64,000 nt of DNA from contig BQMF02000017.1 of assembly GCA_027922465.2 (NCBI GenBank), positions 1,054,001-1,118,000 of the forward strand, given 5' to 3'. Position numbers and translations under genes: made by a program. Below, in pieces: positions 22,440-34,941 of this stretch; the first letter of the stretch is position 1, and the number at the start of each line of letters is the position of its first letter. Below the pieces are notes generated by a model. It searched no databases and was not told the origin of the DNA. It worked only from the letters and a program-made list of their open reading frames with translations. The DNA is from Turritopsis dohrnii (lineage: Eukaryota > Cnidaria > Hydrozoa > Anthoathecata > Oceaniidae).

Positions 22440-23437
22440 ACACCACGGAATTGTAAGTGGAAAGTGTATCCATGTTGTAGAGCTCCAAAAACTAAGCAAA
22501 AAAATGTATGGGATCGTTTCGCTACGATTAACCGTTGCAGAGATATCGTCCTTCAAAGATTTTAATGACGTCATATCCGCAGTACAAAATACAATTTAGG
22601 CCCAAATGTTGTGTCACCCCGTCACCCGTATCGCGGACCCCAAAAAACGTCAGTTATCCCTATTGGTTCTCGAGATATTTTCCCCAAACGTCGCGTTCGA
22701 TTGGGGATGCAATGCAATGATCCCCCCGTGATATAATAAAAATAACTGACGTCACACCGCGTGCTATTATACTAATCGTCAACTATCAATGGTCTAACGA
22801 AAAAATGACCACGATTAAGAAGATTTTGACCATTAAAAAAGCAAAAACACAACACTCTCTAAGTTAAATGTGTTACACTCTATTGCGATTTAGTATAAGT
22901 AGACTAGTATCTCGTGTAAAAGTTTTTTACGACTTTAATTTCGAAAAGAATCTGCAGAAATACGACGCGTTCCCGTGTGTGTACCCGGTGACGAAAATTT
23001 TAATTACCGAATTAGAAATGGAAAGTGTACCCATGCTGTAGAGCTTGAAAAACTGAGCAAAAAAATGTATGGGATCGTTTCGCTACGACCAACCGTTGCG
23101 GAGATATCGTTGATCAAAGGTTTTGATGACGTCATATCCGCAGTACCAAATTAAATTTAGGCCCAAATGTTGCGTCACCCCATCACCCGTGCCACCAACC
23201 CTAAAAAACGTCAGTTATCACAATTGGTTACCGAGATAATTCCCCAAAAACGTCGCGTTCGATTGGGGTTGCAATGCAATGATTCCCCCGTGATGCGATA
23301 AAAATAACTGACGTCACGCCGCGTGCTATTATACTAATCGTCAATTGTCAATGGTCTAACGAAAAAATGACCACGATTAAGAAGATTTTGACCGTAAATT
23401 TTAAAACAACACAACACTCACTAAGTCGACGCTCCAT
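22440..23437 (+). repeat. R560 satellite, array A (first part)
   Basis: Nearly two units of the R560 repeat. Landmarks are gttgtagagct, atgtatgggatcgtttcgct, gatgacgtcat, acgtcagttatc, aacgtcgcgttcgattgggg and ctgacgtcac. The array is interrupted by a retroelement from 23438 and resumes at 24508. Confidence 0.8.
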
Positions 23438-24507
23438 ATTTTTTTTTTTTTTTTTTTTTACAAAAATGACTTCTTCCCAATCACAGCATCAACAATATTA
23501 TAATAAATAGAAATAGAAATTAAAAACGTTAAGATTCAGGGTTGTAATTGACATTCGGTGGTGATCAAATTGACGTCATCTTGTTCAGCGATTAGCCTTT
23601 TTGATCTTCTAGATCCTCTGAGACATAGCAGCTGGCAGCAGGCTAAAGTTTATTCTAAATCTTATCCAGTTTTTAATAATGTGGATCGGTTTGTTTCTTT
23701 TATCCGCAATCATCTCTGCTAGTCTGTTGAAAAAGGTCGAGCATTCTCGCGACATACCGCCAAAGCAAGTGAAGACTAGTGGTGTGAAGCTTCCTTGGTC
23801 AATACGGTTTACCCTTTGGTTATAGCTTCTTTTCTTTGTTTGTTCATTGCTTTTGTGTGATGCAGTTAGAGACTGAGTTAAGTAGCTTTTAGCTGTGGGG
23901 TTGAAAACCTTAACATCAAAGTACGCTACTTGCCCCTTAACCCAGAATCCGCGTGCAGCAACATCGACACAAGCATCATTTGTTTGGATAGTTGACGGTG
24001 GTAAACCTTCGCCAGTTAGTTCTTGTAATACTGGTTCTGTTGATACATCTTTACAGCATTCTGACAGTAACTCTGCTGTGAAATCTCTAACCTCATTGTG
24101 ACGAATCGATATGAAGCCACCTTTATGACACGAAAGAGCGTGTTCCAATTTAAAAGGAGCCCCGCAAACACAAGTTGAAGGGAGACGCTTTAACTGTATG
24201 TTATAGCGAATATAAATACTGTCCCAAAATGACTGTTTATCTAACAGAAAACCATATTTTTTGACGGGCAATGTTGTAAGCCAGTTAGATGCCCCAACTT
24301 CCAAGCTGGCTTCAAGGGTTCTAATGCTAACTTTGTCAGTTATTTTTGATTTTATTTCTTGCAGCAAGCCTTCATTTCTTTTCAATTTCTCTGTTTTTAA
24401 GGTACTCTGTTGCTTCTTTTGGTCAGTTTCTACTGCTTCGTCGTATATTTCAACTTGATTTTTTACTTTTTTAACCATTAAGCTTGTCACTGATCTCGAA
24501 TTATTAT
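23438..24507 (-). mobile_element. RT/nuclease retroelement, 5'-truncated, in R560
   Basis: On the plus strand a long T run (about 23438-23459) marks the poly(A) tail of a minus-strand insert. The insert sits in an R560 unit: ctaagt occurs at both edges (23423 and 24509), giving a possible 7-bp duplication ACTAAGT, although about a dozen extra bases separate it from the tail. Its 3' UTR matches that of the copy at 4947-5917 in inverse orientation. Confidence 0.7.
23609..24507 (-). pseudogene. C-terminal half of RT/nuclease retroelement protein
   Basis: About 300 codons are open. A charged helical stretch (KTEKLKRNEGLLQEIKSKI) precedes ASNWLTTLPVKKYGF, the CVCGAPFKLEHALSC knuckle, the RHNEVRD motif and the AYFDVKVF nuclease-like segment. 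It is almost identical to 4960-5775 but extends about 60 codons further upstream. The C-terminus is altered: after RINFSLL the frame shifts and ends in PAAMSQRI, whereas the other copy continues with RCQLLCLRGSRGSKR. A small indel near 23632 explains this. It has no RT domain. Confidence 0.8.
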
Positions 24508-24740
24508 TAACTAAGTTAAATGTGTTGCACACGCACGCGGATTAGTACTAATAAAACTGACGTCAAATGCCACGTGCTTTTAGAATGATCGTGAAAAAAG
24601 TGTCTCTCGCCTCTGCGTGGTTTTACGCGCACATAAGAGGATGATGACCGTAAATTAAAACTAAATATATCACTCTCTAAAATAAAAGTGTGACACACAA
24701 TTGCGAATTAGTATATATAGACTAGTAACCTGTGTAAAAG
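24508..24740 (+). repeat. R560 satellite, array A (resumed)
   Basis: ttaaatgtgttgcacacgc follows directly on the array interrupted at 23437. The unit includes a CCTGT...ACAGG palindrome around gtaaaagttttta at 24727-24748. Confidence 0.7.
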
Positions 24741-25841
24741 TTTTTACAGGTTTTAATCGATGTGAGCTGAACAGAGAAATAGGCTTAGTATAATGAATTT
24801 TAGCATGATAAAGTTCCTCAATTGTTTGGAATGTAGAATGTTTAGAATGTAGTATCCCGTTTTGAACAGCGTGTAGAACACGGGTTTTAATTCATCAAAA
24901 AAAAAAAAAGAAAATACGCACTGTGCGTCCACTTTTCACTGTTTACATAAATTGTATAAATTGAAGATGCAATGCAATGGTTCCCCATGATTAAAAATAT
25001 CTAACGTCAATACAGAAAAAAACACTCTTCACTCTTTTAATTAAAAATCTCTAGGTATATTCCGGCTAAAGCATATTTAGTTCAACACTTGAGTTATGAA
25101 CAGAAAAACTTTTTAATCAGAAGATCTGAAACACATCAAAATATTCATAACAAATCTTTCACGATACGATATAGCAGTAGTAAAAATAAATTGTGCGTAC
25201 TGGTAAACAACAAAAAGATTAAAATCGCTGTAACTGTTCATGGAATCCAAACCCCAATGTAAATAAAAGCCAAACGCGAAAGTCAAGAAAGTGTCGAAAT
25301 GTGAATTAAAAACAATTGCGATTTTCTTTACGAACCCAGACCGTCATGATTAAAAACGATGATATTCATTTCTTCAATTGCGTATTATTTGAAAAGTACT
25401 GACGCAGAAACCCTATTAATACTATAAGAAAAAAAACACAAACAAACAAAAAAGTTCTAAAGCGTACTTACCCTAAAAACATTAATAAATCTTTGCACAA
25501 TACTTTCGTTGTTGTCTATTGTTTCTTGATCTCGTGAATAATCAAAACATTTGAAACGATTAAATGCAATGCAATGTTTTCCCCTATACTAATCGTAGAA
25601 AAATATTAACCGCCGTGGTCTGACACCCCATTATGAATAAGTGACCGCAAAAACGACCCGAAATTTTAGAGAGTGAAAGCGTGAAAAAAGCGGATGCACA
25701 CTCGTGATTACAATAACCCGGGTAAAAACTTTTTACCGAACTTAACTTCGAAAACATTAGGTCAAATCCACCATTCCCGTGTACGTACCCCGTGACGAAA
25801 AAATAAATCATAGAATCGCAACTCAAAAACATCCCAGGTGG
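24741..25841. other. No gene; diverged repeat fragments
   Basis: AT-rich. Fragments near 25005-25600 have relatives at 55480-56640 (for example tttcacgatacgatatag and gcgtacttaccctaaaaa). A partial R560 unit with cccgggtaaaaactttttaccg lies at 25718-25760. No coding region is supported. Confidence 0.5.
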
Positions 25842-27090
25842 CGTCGCTCGCCACCCATGTTCAGTATGCGTTGTGTTGCGAAATTTAACTCGTGTAAAAG
25901 TTTCTACAGGCATTAATTTTTTAATTCATTTCTTACATTCAGAAGATTAAAAACAGAAACAAACAGCAACATGGCTCAGAATAATATATTTATACGCAGA
26001 AGAGAAGTAACTTTAATGTAAAAAAAGTGGCAATATATAACAAAGAACTGCAACCAAACATTACAAAATGTTAATTCAAAACAAATTGATACCTCCAACT
26101 TTTTCTTTTGTTCCAAAGTTACTACTCGACTGCAACCATTAATGAATTTTTGAAATGATATGTAGTCTGTTCTTCCCAAAACCATCAACATCATGATTAA
26201 AACCATGAGTTTCATTTCTTTATGCTTTTTTTATTATTACCTAAAAAATTAATACTTGAATTGTAATACCGAAAACCTAATCATGCTATAACAATATTGA
26301 AATAAAAAATAAAACAAAAAGAAAGAAAAAACAAAAAGAAAATTCAAGTACGCATTTATTCTAAAGATAACAATTAAAAACAAAATTTGGTCTATAAAGT
26401 CAACCGATACTGTGAGTCAATACGGGTTCACTCAACACTGGAGCTGAACAGAATAAAGACTTTTACCTGGCATACACAACCAAACATCAAATTAATAAAA
26501 ATAATTGAAACAACAAAATGCCCTACTTTGACCAAAACCATAATTGAATACCTAGAAGATATTAAAAGCAACAAATAAAAGCATAATGCTAAACTTATAT
26601 ACCTAGCAAGTATGTATGTAGCAATTAACATAACACAAAATAATGAATGCCGTAAACAAATATAAACTGAAGAAAAATATACGCCAGCAATGCTTCTTTT
26701 TTGTAGTACAATCGCAATGAAATACATAATCCATTCTTCTCTTAAATAACCTTCTCAACATACCATGTGTTTCATTTATACATTTATAAATTTCGTTTAT
26801 AAATAGCTACACTTTTTCTTTTCTGACCTAAAAGAAAAAGATTTCAGTAAAGAACAGCTACAATACTTACTACTACTGCAACCATATTTAAGCAAACCAA
26901 AACAAAAGGCATAAATGGCTGGCAGAAAGGCATGCAGGCAAAGCATCAAACATCGTCAATAGATACAATTTGACAGCATAACACGTTCCCTACTTCCACA
27001 GCCATCAGAAATGAAAACAGTCATAGCTGTGGGACCATTTTTAATTGATCTGTAAATAAATAAATCAAATCAAATCTTCTTTGCTAACTA
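25842..27090 (-). repeat. Family D dispersed repeat, copy 2
   Basis: This is the most complete copy. The left end has GGTGGCG-TCGCT-CGCCACC, a perfect hairpin resembling the reverse of the Helitron 3' end in copies 1-3 (GGCGGCG-AGCGA-CGCCGCC). The right end is aaatcttctttgctaacta. Related copies lie near 785, 29893, 41217, 53222/54230 and 57103. Interpretation as non-autonomous Helitron relatives on the minus strand rests on the GC-rich end only. Confidence 0.55.
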
Positions 27091-27114
27091 TAACAAGATT
27101 CGCAAAAATGCGAC

Positions 27115-28898
27115 TATATATTTCCCCAAAGTTGCGAAACTTAATTATACATCATTATATATTATACATTGTTAAGAAAAATATACATCATTAAATACCA
27201 TAAGAAAAATATACATTATCAAATAACTACAATGAATGGTATAACTACCATCAATGTCATACTCTCAGATAAAAATGTTGTCCTTACTAAACAGGGTAGA
27301 ATTGAATTTGATACCACAAAAGAACTTATTTTGAATTTATTAAAAAATGAAGATGTTCATGGTCAAATGAAGTTTCTTTTATAAATTTTAAATAACTAAA
27401 TATCAACAACCGCATCAATGTGTAAGGCGATTTAGCATAATAAACATGATCTTTATTGTTGCAGAAGCTTGACATCCTTTATGCCATAAAATCACAACAA
27501 AACAATGTAATGTAACGGAAGACACTTGCACTTGCTTTTTGTAACTCAGATAAAACTGTCTTTCAAAATTATACAATCAAATTTACAAAAGAAGAAAAGA
27601 AAATTTTCAAACTTAATTTTAGTACTACAGTATAAGTATTAAAAATACTATGAGGCAGATATATAAGCAAAAAGAGAATAATAAGTTTCATTTTGATTTA
27701 TAATTTAATTCAATATTTCGTCCTACATCCACAGAACATCATCATGCAGGACGAAATTTGAATTAAATTATAAATCAAAATGAAACTTCTCGTTATTCTC
27801 TTTTTACTTTACGCCCAGAAGAATATCTTCAATATATAAGCAAATAACTATCAAAAAGCAATCAAAAAATTTTGAGTTATTTTCAAAAAAGAGATGGGCT
27901 TAAAGTGAGAATTTATAAAATTAAATTCAAGTGTTCAGAATAAACATCTCTGTTCAAAAAAATATGTGCACACCCATTATTTATTATTTGATAAAAATGA
28001 CCATTGTAAATCCTAAATGAAAAAAAAAAATTTCTGTAGTGAAAATAGACTACATATCCATAACCAAACCACTAAAAAGCTGAAAGTAGACGTTTCATGT
28101 TCTGGTTTGATTTAATTTACAGTATAGGTGATCATGGAATTAATCCATAGTAAATTTATGTTTCTGTTGTCAGATTAAATGAATATCCAGGGAAGCACAT
28201 TTTCCGAGCAGATATTTGTATATCTCTCAATCTTGTCTGTTATTATACGTAATTGGTTTTCTGAAGTTCTTATTGCATATACGACATCACATTTTTACTT
28301 GCTGTTTTTGTAATGTACTTTTTGAATTAACACTGGTTGAACTGGTTGTTCTCCACATAAAAAAGACTTCCTTTTATAGCGCTGCACGTGTAAATCACAT
28401 GTGCTTTCAGTTCACATTACGTGACACAGGACGTACAATGAAAATAAATCTTCTGCCTGTATTGATAATGAATTTTCGCCTTTGCACTAAAATCACAGCT
28501 TCAATGGTTTGTTGTTCCAAGCATTTAATAACCAATCAATCATCATCTCAACAAAAACAAAACAACATTTTTCTGTTTTTACACGTTTCTTCAAAGGTTT
28601 TTACGAAACCTTTTAAGACAATACTGAACTAAAATGATTTATTTCCATCATTCAAAGTTGAATTCCCTTGAATCATTTTAAAAGCTAGTGGAAAAATCAA
28701 AAATCTTCTACAGCCCATCCGCACTGACTGAAAAAACATGGCCTACTACTTGACTGTAGACTAGCCTCTATTCTTATCTACTTTGGCGGCTAGGCGAAAA
28801 TTGCATTCTGAACCGCGGCTATAAAAGTGAACGGAGAAGATGATGAAGAAGGAAACTGCCGGTTTTAACATATATTTCGCCCTATGTGGAAATATATA
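27115..28898 (+). mobile_element. Family C TIR element, copy 2
   Basis: The left end TATATATTTCCCC (27115-27127) is mirrored by GTGGAAATATATA (28886-28898), with one change from the copy 1 end. The element is 1,784 bp with no transposase and an internal long hairpin (27669-27805). Regions such as cacttgctgtttttg and ctgaaccgcggctataaaagtgaacgg match copies 1 and 3. Confidence 0.65.
27669..27805. repeat. Long hairpin inside family C
   Basis: Arms of about 60 nt (aaaagagaataa...atttcgtcc and ggacgaaat...ttattctctttt) pair almost completely around a 12- to 20-nt loop. The same hairpin occurs at 47868-47999. Confidence 0.8.
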
Positions 28899-29640
28899 AA
28901 AATAATAATAGCGCGCGTTACCAAAACAAATTACTCTGGTCTTCGTTTTTCATCCAGTAGCATATAAAATAAACGAAAGAACTCATATAATAAGATATCT
29001 ATTCAAAGCTATAGTATTTAATCTTTCAAAACTAAATTAAAACCATTCCTTACTGTGTAAATAAACATCATTTTGTTCTGCATTTCTTCACTACACTTTC
29101 TTCTGTATAGCGATATTTGATAACTAAAACGTAAACAAACATTTAAATACATTTAAATACAAATACATATACCTAACTTGTTCTTTTATTAATCAAAAAT
29201 AACAGTTTTATAATAATACCTTTTGTTCGTTCGATCTTTCTGCAGCTAAATTTTAAAAACTTCACTGCACTTCTTCTGTATATCTAAATATGAATTTTCA
29301 TTCTTATAATAGTAAGAGTAAAAGTTTAGCAATAAACACGATAATAAAACGTTTTATAATAATAACAATACCTTCGTGCATACAAACCTGTGTTTCTTCG
29401 TCAGTTCTTTCGTCGATTTGCTGCCTAAAACAATCAAATTTAAATTAAAATATTCGTATACAAAAAGAAACACGTCTTCTTCGCGAAGTTTCTTGCTCAC
29501 GAAATGATCGTTGACAAATTTCGAACGAAGAAGATTGCATTGCTCGCACTCCTCCAAAGACGTTTTTCGGCTGATTTCCAGTGCGCAAACCAAAAATAAC
29601 AAAACGGAGGAGCATTTACTAATCGCGGAAAATCAAAAAA
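28899..29640. repeat. Dispersed module F, copy 1
   Basis: The stretch from about 29150 to 29640 recurs at 31640-32130 and 42235-42690. Shared phrases include cttcttcgcgaagtttcttgc and gcattgctcgcactcctcc. A minus-strand frame of about 80 codons (29354-29602) is open in two copies and broken in the third. It resembles no protein I know and is probably incidental. Confidence 0.6.
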
Positions 29641-29892
29641 AACGCTGTCACATCTGCGTGGCTTTACGACGAAAAGGGAAAAAATAAGAAGGTTTTGACC
29701 GTGAAAGAAAAACCAAATATATCACTCTCTAAAATAAAAGTGTGACACACAACGCTAATTAGTATAATAAGACTAGTATCCCGGGTAAAAACTTTTTACC
29801 GAACTTAACTTCGAAAACATTAGGTCAAATCCACCATTCCCGTGTACGTACCCCGTGACGAAAAAATAAATCATAGAATCGCAACTCAAAAA
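29641..29892 (+). repeat. Partial R560 unit
   Basis: Has the cactctctaaaataaaagtg module, cgctaattagtataataagactagtatcccgg and the GGTAAAAA-C-TTTTTACC palindrome at 29778-29796. Confidence 0.65.
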
Positions 29893-30920
29893 CATCCCAG
29901 GAGGCGTCGCTCGCCACCCATGTTCAGTATGCGTTGTGTCGCAGAATTTAACTCTTACAAAAGTTTCTTTTCAGGCATTAATTTTTTAATTCATTTCTTA
30001 CATTCAGAAAATTTAAAACAGAAACAAATAGCAACATGGCTCAGAATATATATATTCATACGCAGAAGAGCAGTAACTTTAATGTAAAAATATGCAATAT
30101 ATAACACAGAACCGTTTACTAAGACATACAAAACCAAACATTGAATAACATTACAAAAATGATACCTTCCAACTTTTTCTTTTGTTCAAAAGTTACTTCT
30201 GGACTGCAACCATTAATGAATTTTTGAAATGATATAGTTAGTTCTTCCCAAAACCATCAACATCATGATTAAAAGCATGAGTTTCATTTCTTTATGCTTT
30301 TTTTATTATTGCCTAAAAGAATAATGTTTCAATTGTAATACCGAAAAAAAAAAAAAAGAAACAAAAAAAAAAAGGAAATTCAGGTACGTATTTATCCTAA
30401 AAACAATAACTAAGAAAAAAAATTTACACAAAAGATAAAAAGTCACAAATAAAATCATAAATTCAAAGTTATATACCTAGGCATAGTACGTAAACGATTA
30501 CCATAACACAAAATATGCATAAACGCGATAAAATATAAACTTAAGAAAAATACAGCCAACAACACTTATTTTTTGTAAGATAGTTTCATTGCACAGTCAT
30601 TAAGTAAGTAAATCTTAAAGTAACCCTCTCGACATTATAACCCATCATGTGCTTCATTTCTATTTTAACAGATCAAAACATTAAAAAAACATATACAAAA
30701 AACCTAATCATGCTATGACGAAATCTAAAGAAAAACAAAACAAAGTAAAAGAAACTTTGAAAATGTATTAACCTTAAAAATAATAATTAAAAACACAAAC
30801 GTAATGACAGAATTAGTATAGCTGAAAAATTTTTAACATATGAAAACATTCGTGGAGCCATTTTTTATTTCCAGTTCAGAGCTCCTCTCTGCTGGAAAAT
30901 TCAAAACACAACAGTAAACA
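29893..30920 (-). repeat. Family D dispersed repeat, copy 3
   Basis: Begins caggaggcgtcgctcgccaccc, then follows copy 2 with indels to about 30700. No gene is seen. Confidence 0.5.
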
Positions 30921-30921
30921 T

Positions 30922-31076
30922 ATAAAGAATAAAAGTAAGCGCGAACAAATTCATCTTGTGTTAGTTTGATACTCAAAATAAAACAAGATATGTCATTCTT
31001 ACATATATATCTTGTTTTATTTTGAGTATCAAACTAACACAAGATGAATTTGTTCGCGCTTACTTTTATTCTTTAT
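30922..31076. repeat. Perfect 70-bp-arm hairpin
   Basis: 30922-30991 and 31007-31076 are exact reverse complements by eye, separated by a 15-nt loop (gtcattcttacat region). No coding potential. It could be a fold-back transposon relic or a source of double-stranded RNA. Confidence 0.85.
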
Positions 31077-32130
31077 TTGTTAAAATTGTCGAATGGCAAT
31101 GGATAACAGTAAACATCCCTCTTATCCTTTATGCATCCACTAATACTAACAGTGTTTAACTAAATAGATACTATTTTAACTTTACCTTTCAATACCAATT
31201 CACATCATCATGATAGTAAACAATAATATTGATCATGTTCTGTAGCCATTATCAAACACTTCTAAACTCTTTTACTTTCTGTATTTCATACCTGTAAACA
31301 AATTAATAACACTCGATTAACTTTCCAGCATACTTTTCTTCACCAATGTAAATAAACAGCATCCTTTCTGCAGCCATTTTTAAACAACTTCAACTTCATC
31401 TACACTACTCTAACTATTTGATAACTATAAAAAGAAATACGTAAACAGCTCGTAAAATAAAAATAGACTTTCTTCATCTCGTTCTTCGTTTCGTTTTCCT
31501 CTGAAAAAACCTATATATAAAAAACAACATCTGTTTAAAAACTCACCTAAGCATGTGGTTATACCTGTTCTTTTATTAATCTAAAATAAAATCTAAAATA
31601 CAATAACAATAAAAGTTTAACAATAAATTGATAACTAAAACGTAAACAAACATTTAAATACATTTAAATACTAACTTGTTCTTCTATTAATCAAAAATAA
31701 CAGTTTTATAATAATACCTTTTGTTCGTTCGATCTTTCTGCAGCTAATTTTTAAAAACTTCACTGCACTTCTTCTGTATATCTAAATATGATTTTTCATT
31801 GTAAACAAACAACTAACCCGTGTAAAAGTTTAGCAATAAACACGATAATAAAACGTTTTATAATAATAACAATACCTTCGTGCATACAAACCTGTGTTTC
31901 TTCGTCAGTTCTTTCGTCGATTTGCTGCCTAAAACAATCAAATTTAAATTGAAATATTCGTATACAAAAAGAAACACGTCTTCTTCGCGAAGTTTCTTGC
32001 TCACGAAATGATCGTTGACAAATTTCGAACGAAGAAATTGCATTGCTCGCACTCCTCCAAAGACGGTTTTCGGCTGATTTCCACTGCGCAAACCAAAAAT
32101 AACAAAACGGAGGAGCATATACTAATCGCG
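31077..32130. repeat. Repeat fragments including module F, copy 2
   Basis: 31640-32130 matches 29150-29640 closely. The part before it (31077-31640) is AT-rich and has distant similarity to 58060-58330 (hydrophobic-looking frames, tctgcagccattttcaaacacttctaaactctt). No gene is seen. Confidence 0.5.
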
Positions 32131-34281
32131 GAAAATCAAAAAAAGTGTTCTCGCATTCTACGTGGTTTTACGACAAAAAGGGAAAAAATAAGAAGGATTT
32201 GACCGTGAAAAAAAAACAAATATAGTCACTCTCTAAAATAAAAGTGGTATGCACAACGCGAATTAGTATATATAGATAGTCTTATAGTATCTCGCGTAAA
32301 AGTTTTTTACGACTTTAATTTCGAAAAGTTTTTGATGACGTCAGAGCCGCAGTACCAAATAAAATTTAGGTTCACATGTTGCGTCACCCCATCATCATCA
32401 TCAATCGAACTTAACTTGCAATGCAATGAATCCCCCCGTGATAAGGTAAAAAAAACTGACGTCACGCCGCGTGCTATTATACCAATCGTCAATTATCAAT
32501 GGTCTAACGAAAAAATGACCACGATTAAGAAGATTTTGACCATTAAAAAGCAAAAAAACAAACACTCTCTAAATTAAAAGTGGGATGCACACACGCGGAT
32601 TAGTATAAGTAGACTAGTATCCCGGTTAAAAACTTTTTACCGAACTTAACTTCAAAAATATTAGGTCAAATCCACCATTCCCGTGTATGTACCCCGTAAC
32701 GAAAAAATCAATCATGGAATCGCAACTCAAAAGTGTACCCATGTTGTAGAGCTTGTAAAACTGAGCAAAAAAATGTATGGGATTGTTTCGCTACGACCAA
32801 CCGTTGCAGAGATATCATCGGTGAAAGATTGTGATGACGTCATAGCCGCAGTACCAAATAAAATTTAAGACCAAATGTTGCATCACTCCATTACCCGTTT
32901 CACCGACCCTAAAAAACGTCAGTTATCCCTATTGGTTCTCGAAATATTTCCCCAAAAACGTCGCGTTCGATTGGGGATGCAATGCAATAATTCCCGTGAT
33001 CATAAAAATAACTGACGTCAAATGATGCCACGTGCTATTATACTAATCGTGAATGTGTCTTGCGTGGTCGAACTGCCGCTATATGACCACGATTAAGAAG
33101 ATTTTGACCATTAAAAAAGCAAAAACAAAACACTCTCTAAGTTAAATGCGTTACACACGCACGCGGATTAGTATAAGTAGACTAGTAACTCACGTAAAAG
33201 TTTTTTACGGCTTTATTTTCGAAATGGATGTGCAAGAATCCCGCGCTCTCGTGTGCAACCCCTGTGACGAAAAATTAAACCACGCAATTGTAAGTGGAAA
33301 GTGTATTCATGCTGTAGAGCTCAAAAAACTGAGCAAAAATGTATGGGATAGTTTCGCTACGACCAACCGTTGCAGAGATATCGTCGATCAAAGATTTTGA
33401 TGACGTCATAGCCGCAGTACCAAATAAAATTTAGGACCCAATGTTGTGTCACTCAATCACCCGTATCGCAGACCCTAAAAAACGTCAGTTATCCCTATTG
33501 GTTTTCGAGATATTTCCCCAAAAACGTCGCGTTCGATTGGGGATGCAATGTAATGGTTCCCCCGTGATGCGATAAAAATAACTGACGTCACGCCGCATGC
33601 TATTATACTAATCCTCGATCATCAATGGTCTAACGAAAAAATGACCACGATTAAGAAGATTTTGACCATAAATTTGAAAAAAAACAACACTCTCTAAGTT
33701 AAATGTGTTACACACTACGCGGATTAGTATAATAAGATAGTATCTCGCGTAAAATTTTTTACGGCTTTAATTTCGAAACGGATGTGCAAGAATCCTGCGT
33801 TCCTGTGTGAGAACCCCGTGACGAAAATTTTAATTACGGATTCGGGACTGGAAAGTGTACTGATGTTGTAGAGCATGAAAAACTGAGCAAAATTGTATGA
33901 GATCGTTTCGCTACGACCAACCGTTTCGGAGATATCGTCGATCAAAGGTTTTGATGACGTCATAGCCGCAGTACCAAATTAAATTTAGGCCCAAATGTTG
34001 CGTCACCCCATCACCCGTATTGCGGACCCTATAAAACGTCAGTTATCCCTATTGTTTCTCGAGATATTTCCCCAAAAACGTCGCGTTCGATTAGGGTTGC
34101 AATGCAATGATTCCTCCGTGATGCGATAAAAATAACTGACGTCACGCCGCGTGCTATTATACTAATCGTCAATTATCAATGGTCTAACGAAAAAATGACC
34201 TCGATTAAGAAGATTTTGACCGTAAATTTTAAAAAAAACACAACACTCTCCAAAATAAAAGTGGTATGCACACACGCGGAT
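32131..34281 (+). repeat. R560 satellite, array C (left part)
   Basis: Successive units start with cgcggattagtataagtagac-type sequence at about 32597, 33165 and 33718, giving a period of roughly 555-570 bp. Each unit has a GTAAAA/TTTTAC palindrome near its start and two TGACGTCA sites. The array is cut at 34281 by the RAG1-like transposon and resumes at 38977. Confidence 0.85.
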
Positions 34282-34293
34282 CACGGCTGTTTC
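34282..34293 (+). repeat. Left 12-bp terminal inverted repeat
   Basis: CACGGCTGTTTC, preceded by TSD copy GGAT (34278-34281). It begins with CAC, as do RAG recombination signals and CMC transposon ends. Confidence 0.92.
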
Positions 34294-34941
34294 GGAAGCG
34301 AAACTTAGTTTGCGCATGCGTCACATTCGACCGTTTTTTTCTAAACGGTTTTAAAGATGGTAGAACAACATGTGGTTTAATACATTCCTAGGTACTAAGT
34401 TTGTATTTCCATTTTTGGCGAATTCTCTCGTATCACTGGATGGAAAATAGTCTGAATGATTCACCACATGTGTTCATATTCTTCGGTGATTGGAATTTAT
34501 GGCAGAGGGAGCTAGCGCGAAGCTTTACTATGGCTATGACTTTCATCATTTGTTTTTGACTAAAAATTCATATCAAGGTAATCAAGGGTGAATTTTTTAA
34601 CTTTCAAAGTTTTCTCATGGATGTGGCTGATGTTATATGATAGCTAGATGGCTAATAAAAGACATTTCCAGAAGGTATAGTGCAAACATTTTTTTTAAAC
34701 TTTTTACAACATCTGAAACTTTCTTGATTTTCATATACACAATTTTTATGAAGTTGCATGCGAAGCAAACGTTTGCTTGTTGCTGGCAGTCAAAACTGAA
34801 TAAATAATAGCTCTGATATTTACTTTTGATTTAAGTTAGCTATAATTTCAAAACATCTTCACTTATTTGTGTTGCTCACTTATGTTTGTCTGATTATTTA
34901 TTCAAACGTTTTACTGCCAAGAAATCCCTAACCCCTGAAAA

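Noticed and set aside
29354..29602. A gene in module F (minus strand, about 80 codons)
   Set aside because: It is open in two of three repeat copies but broken in the third, with no known homologue and no start context of note.
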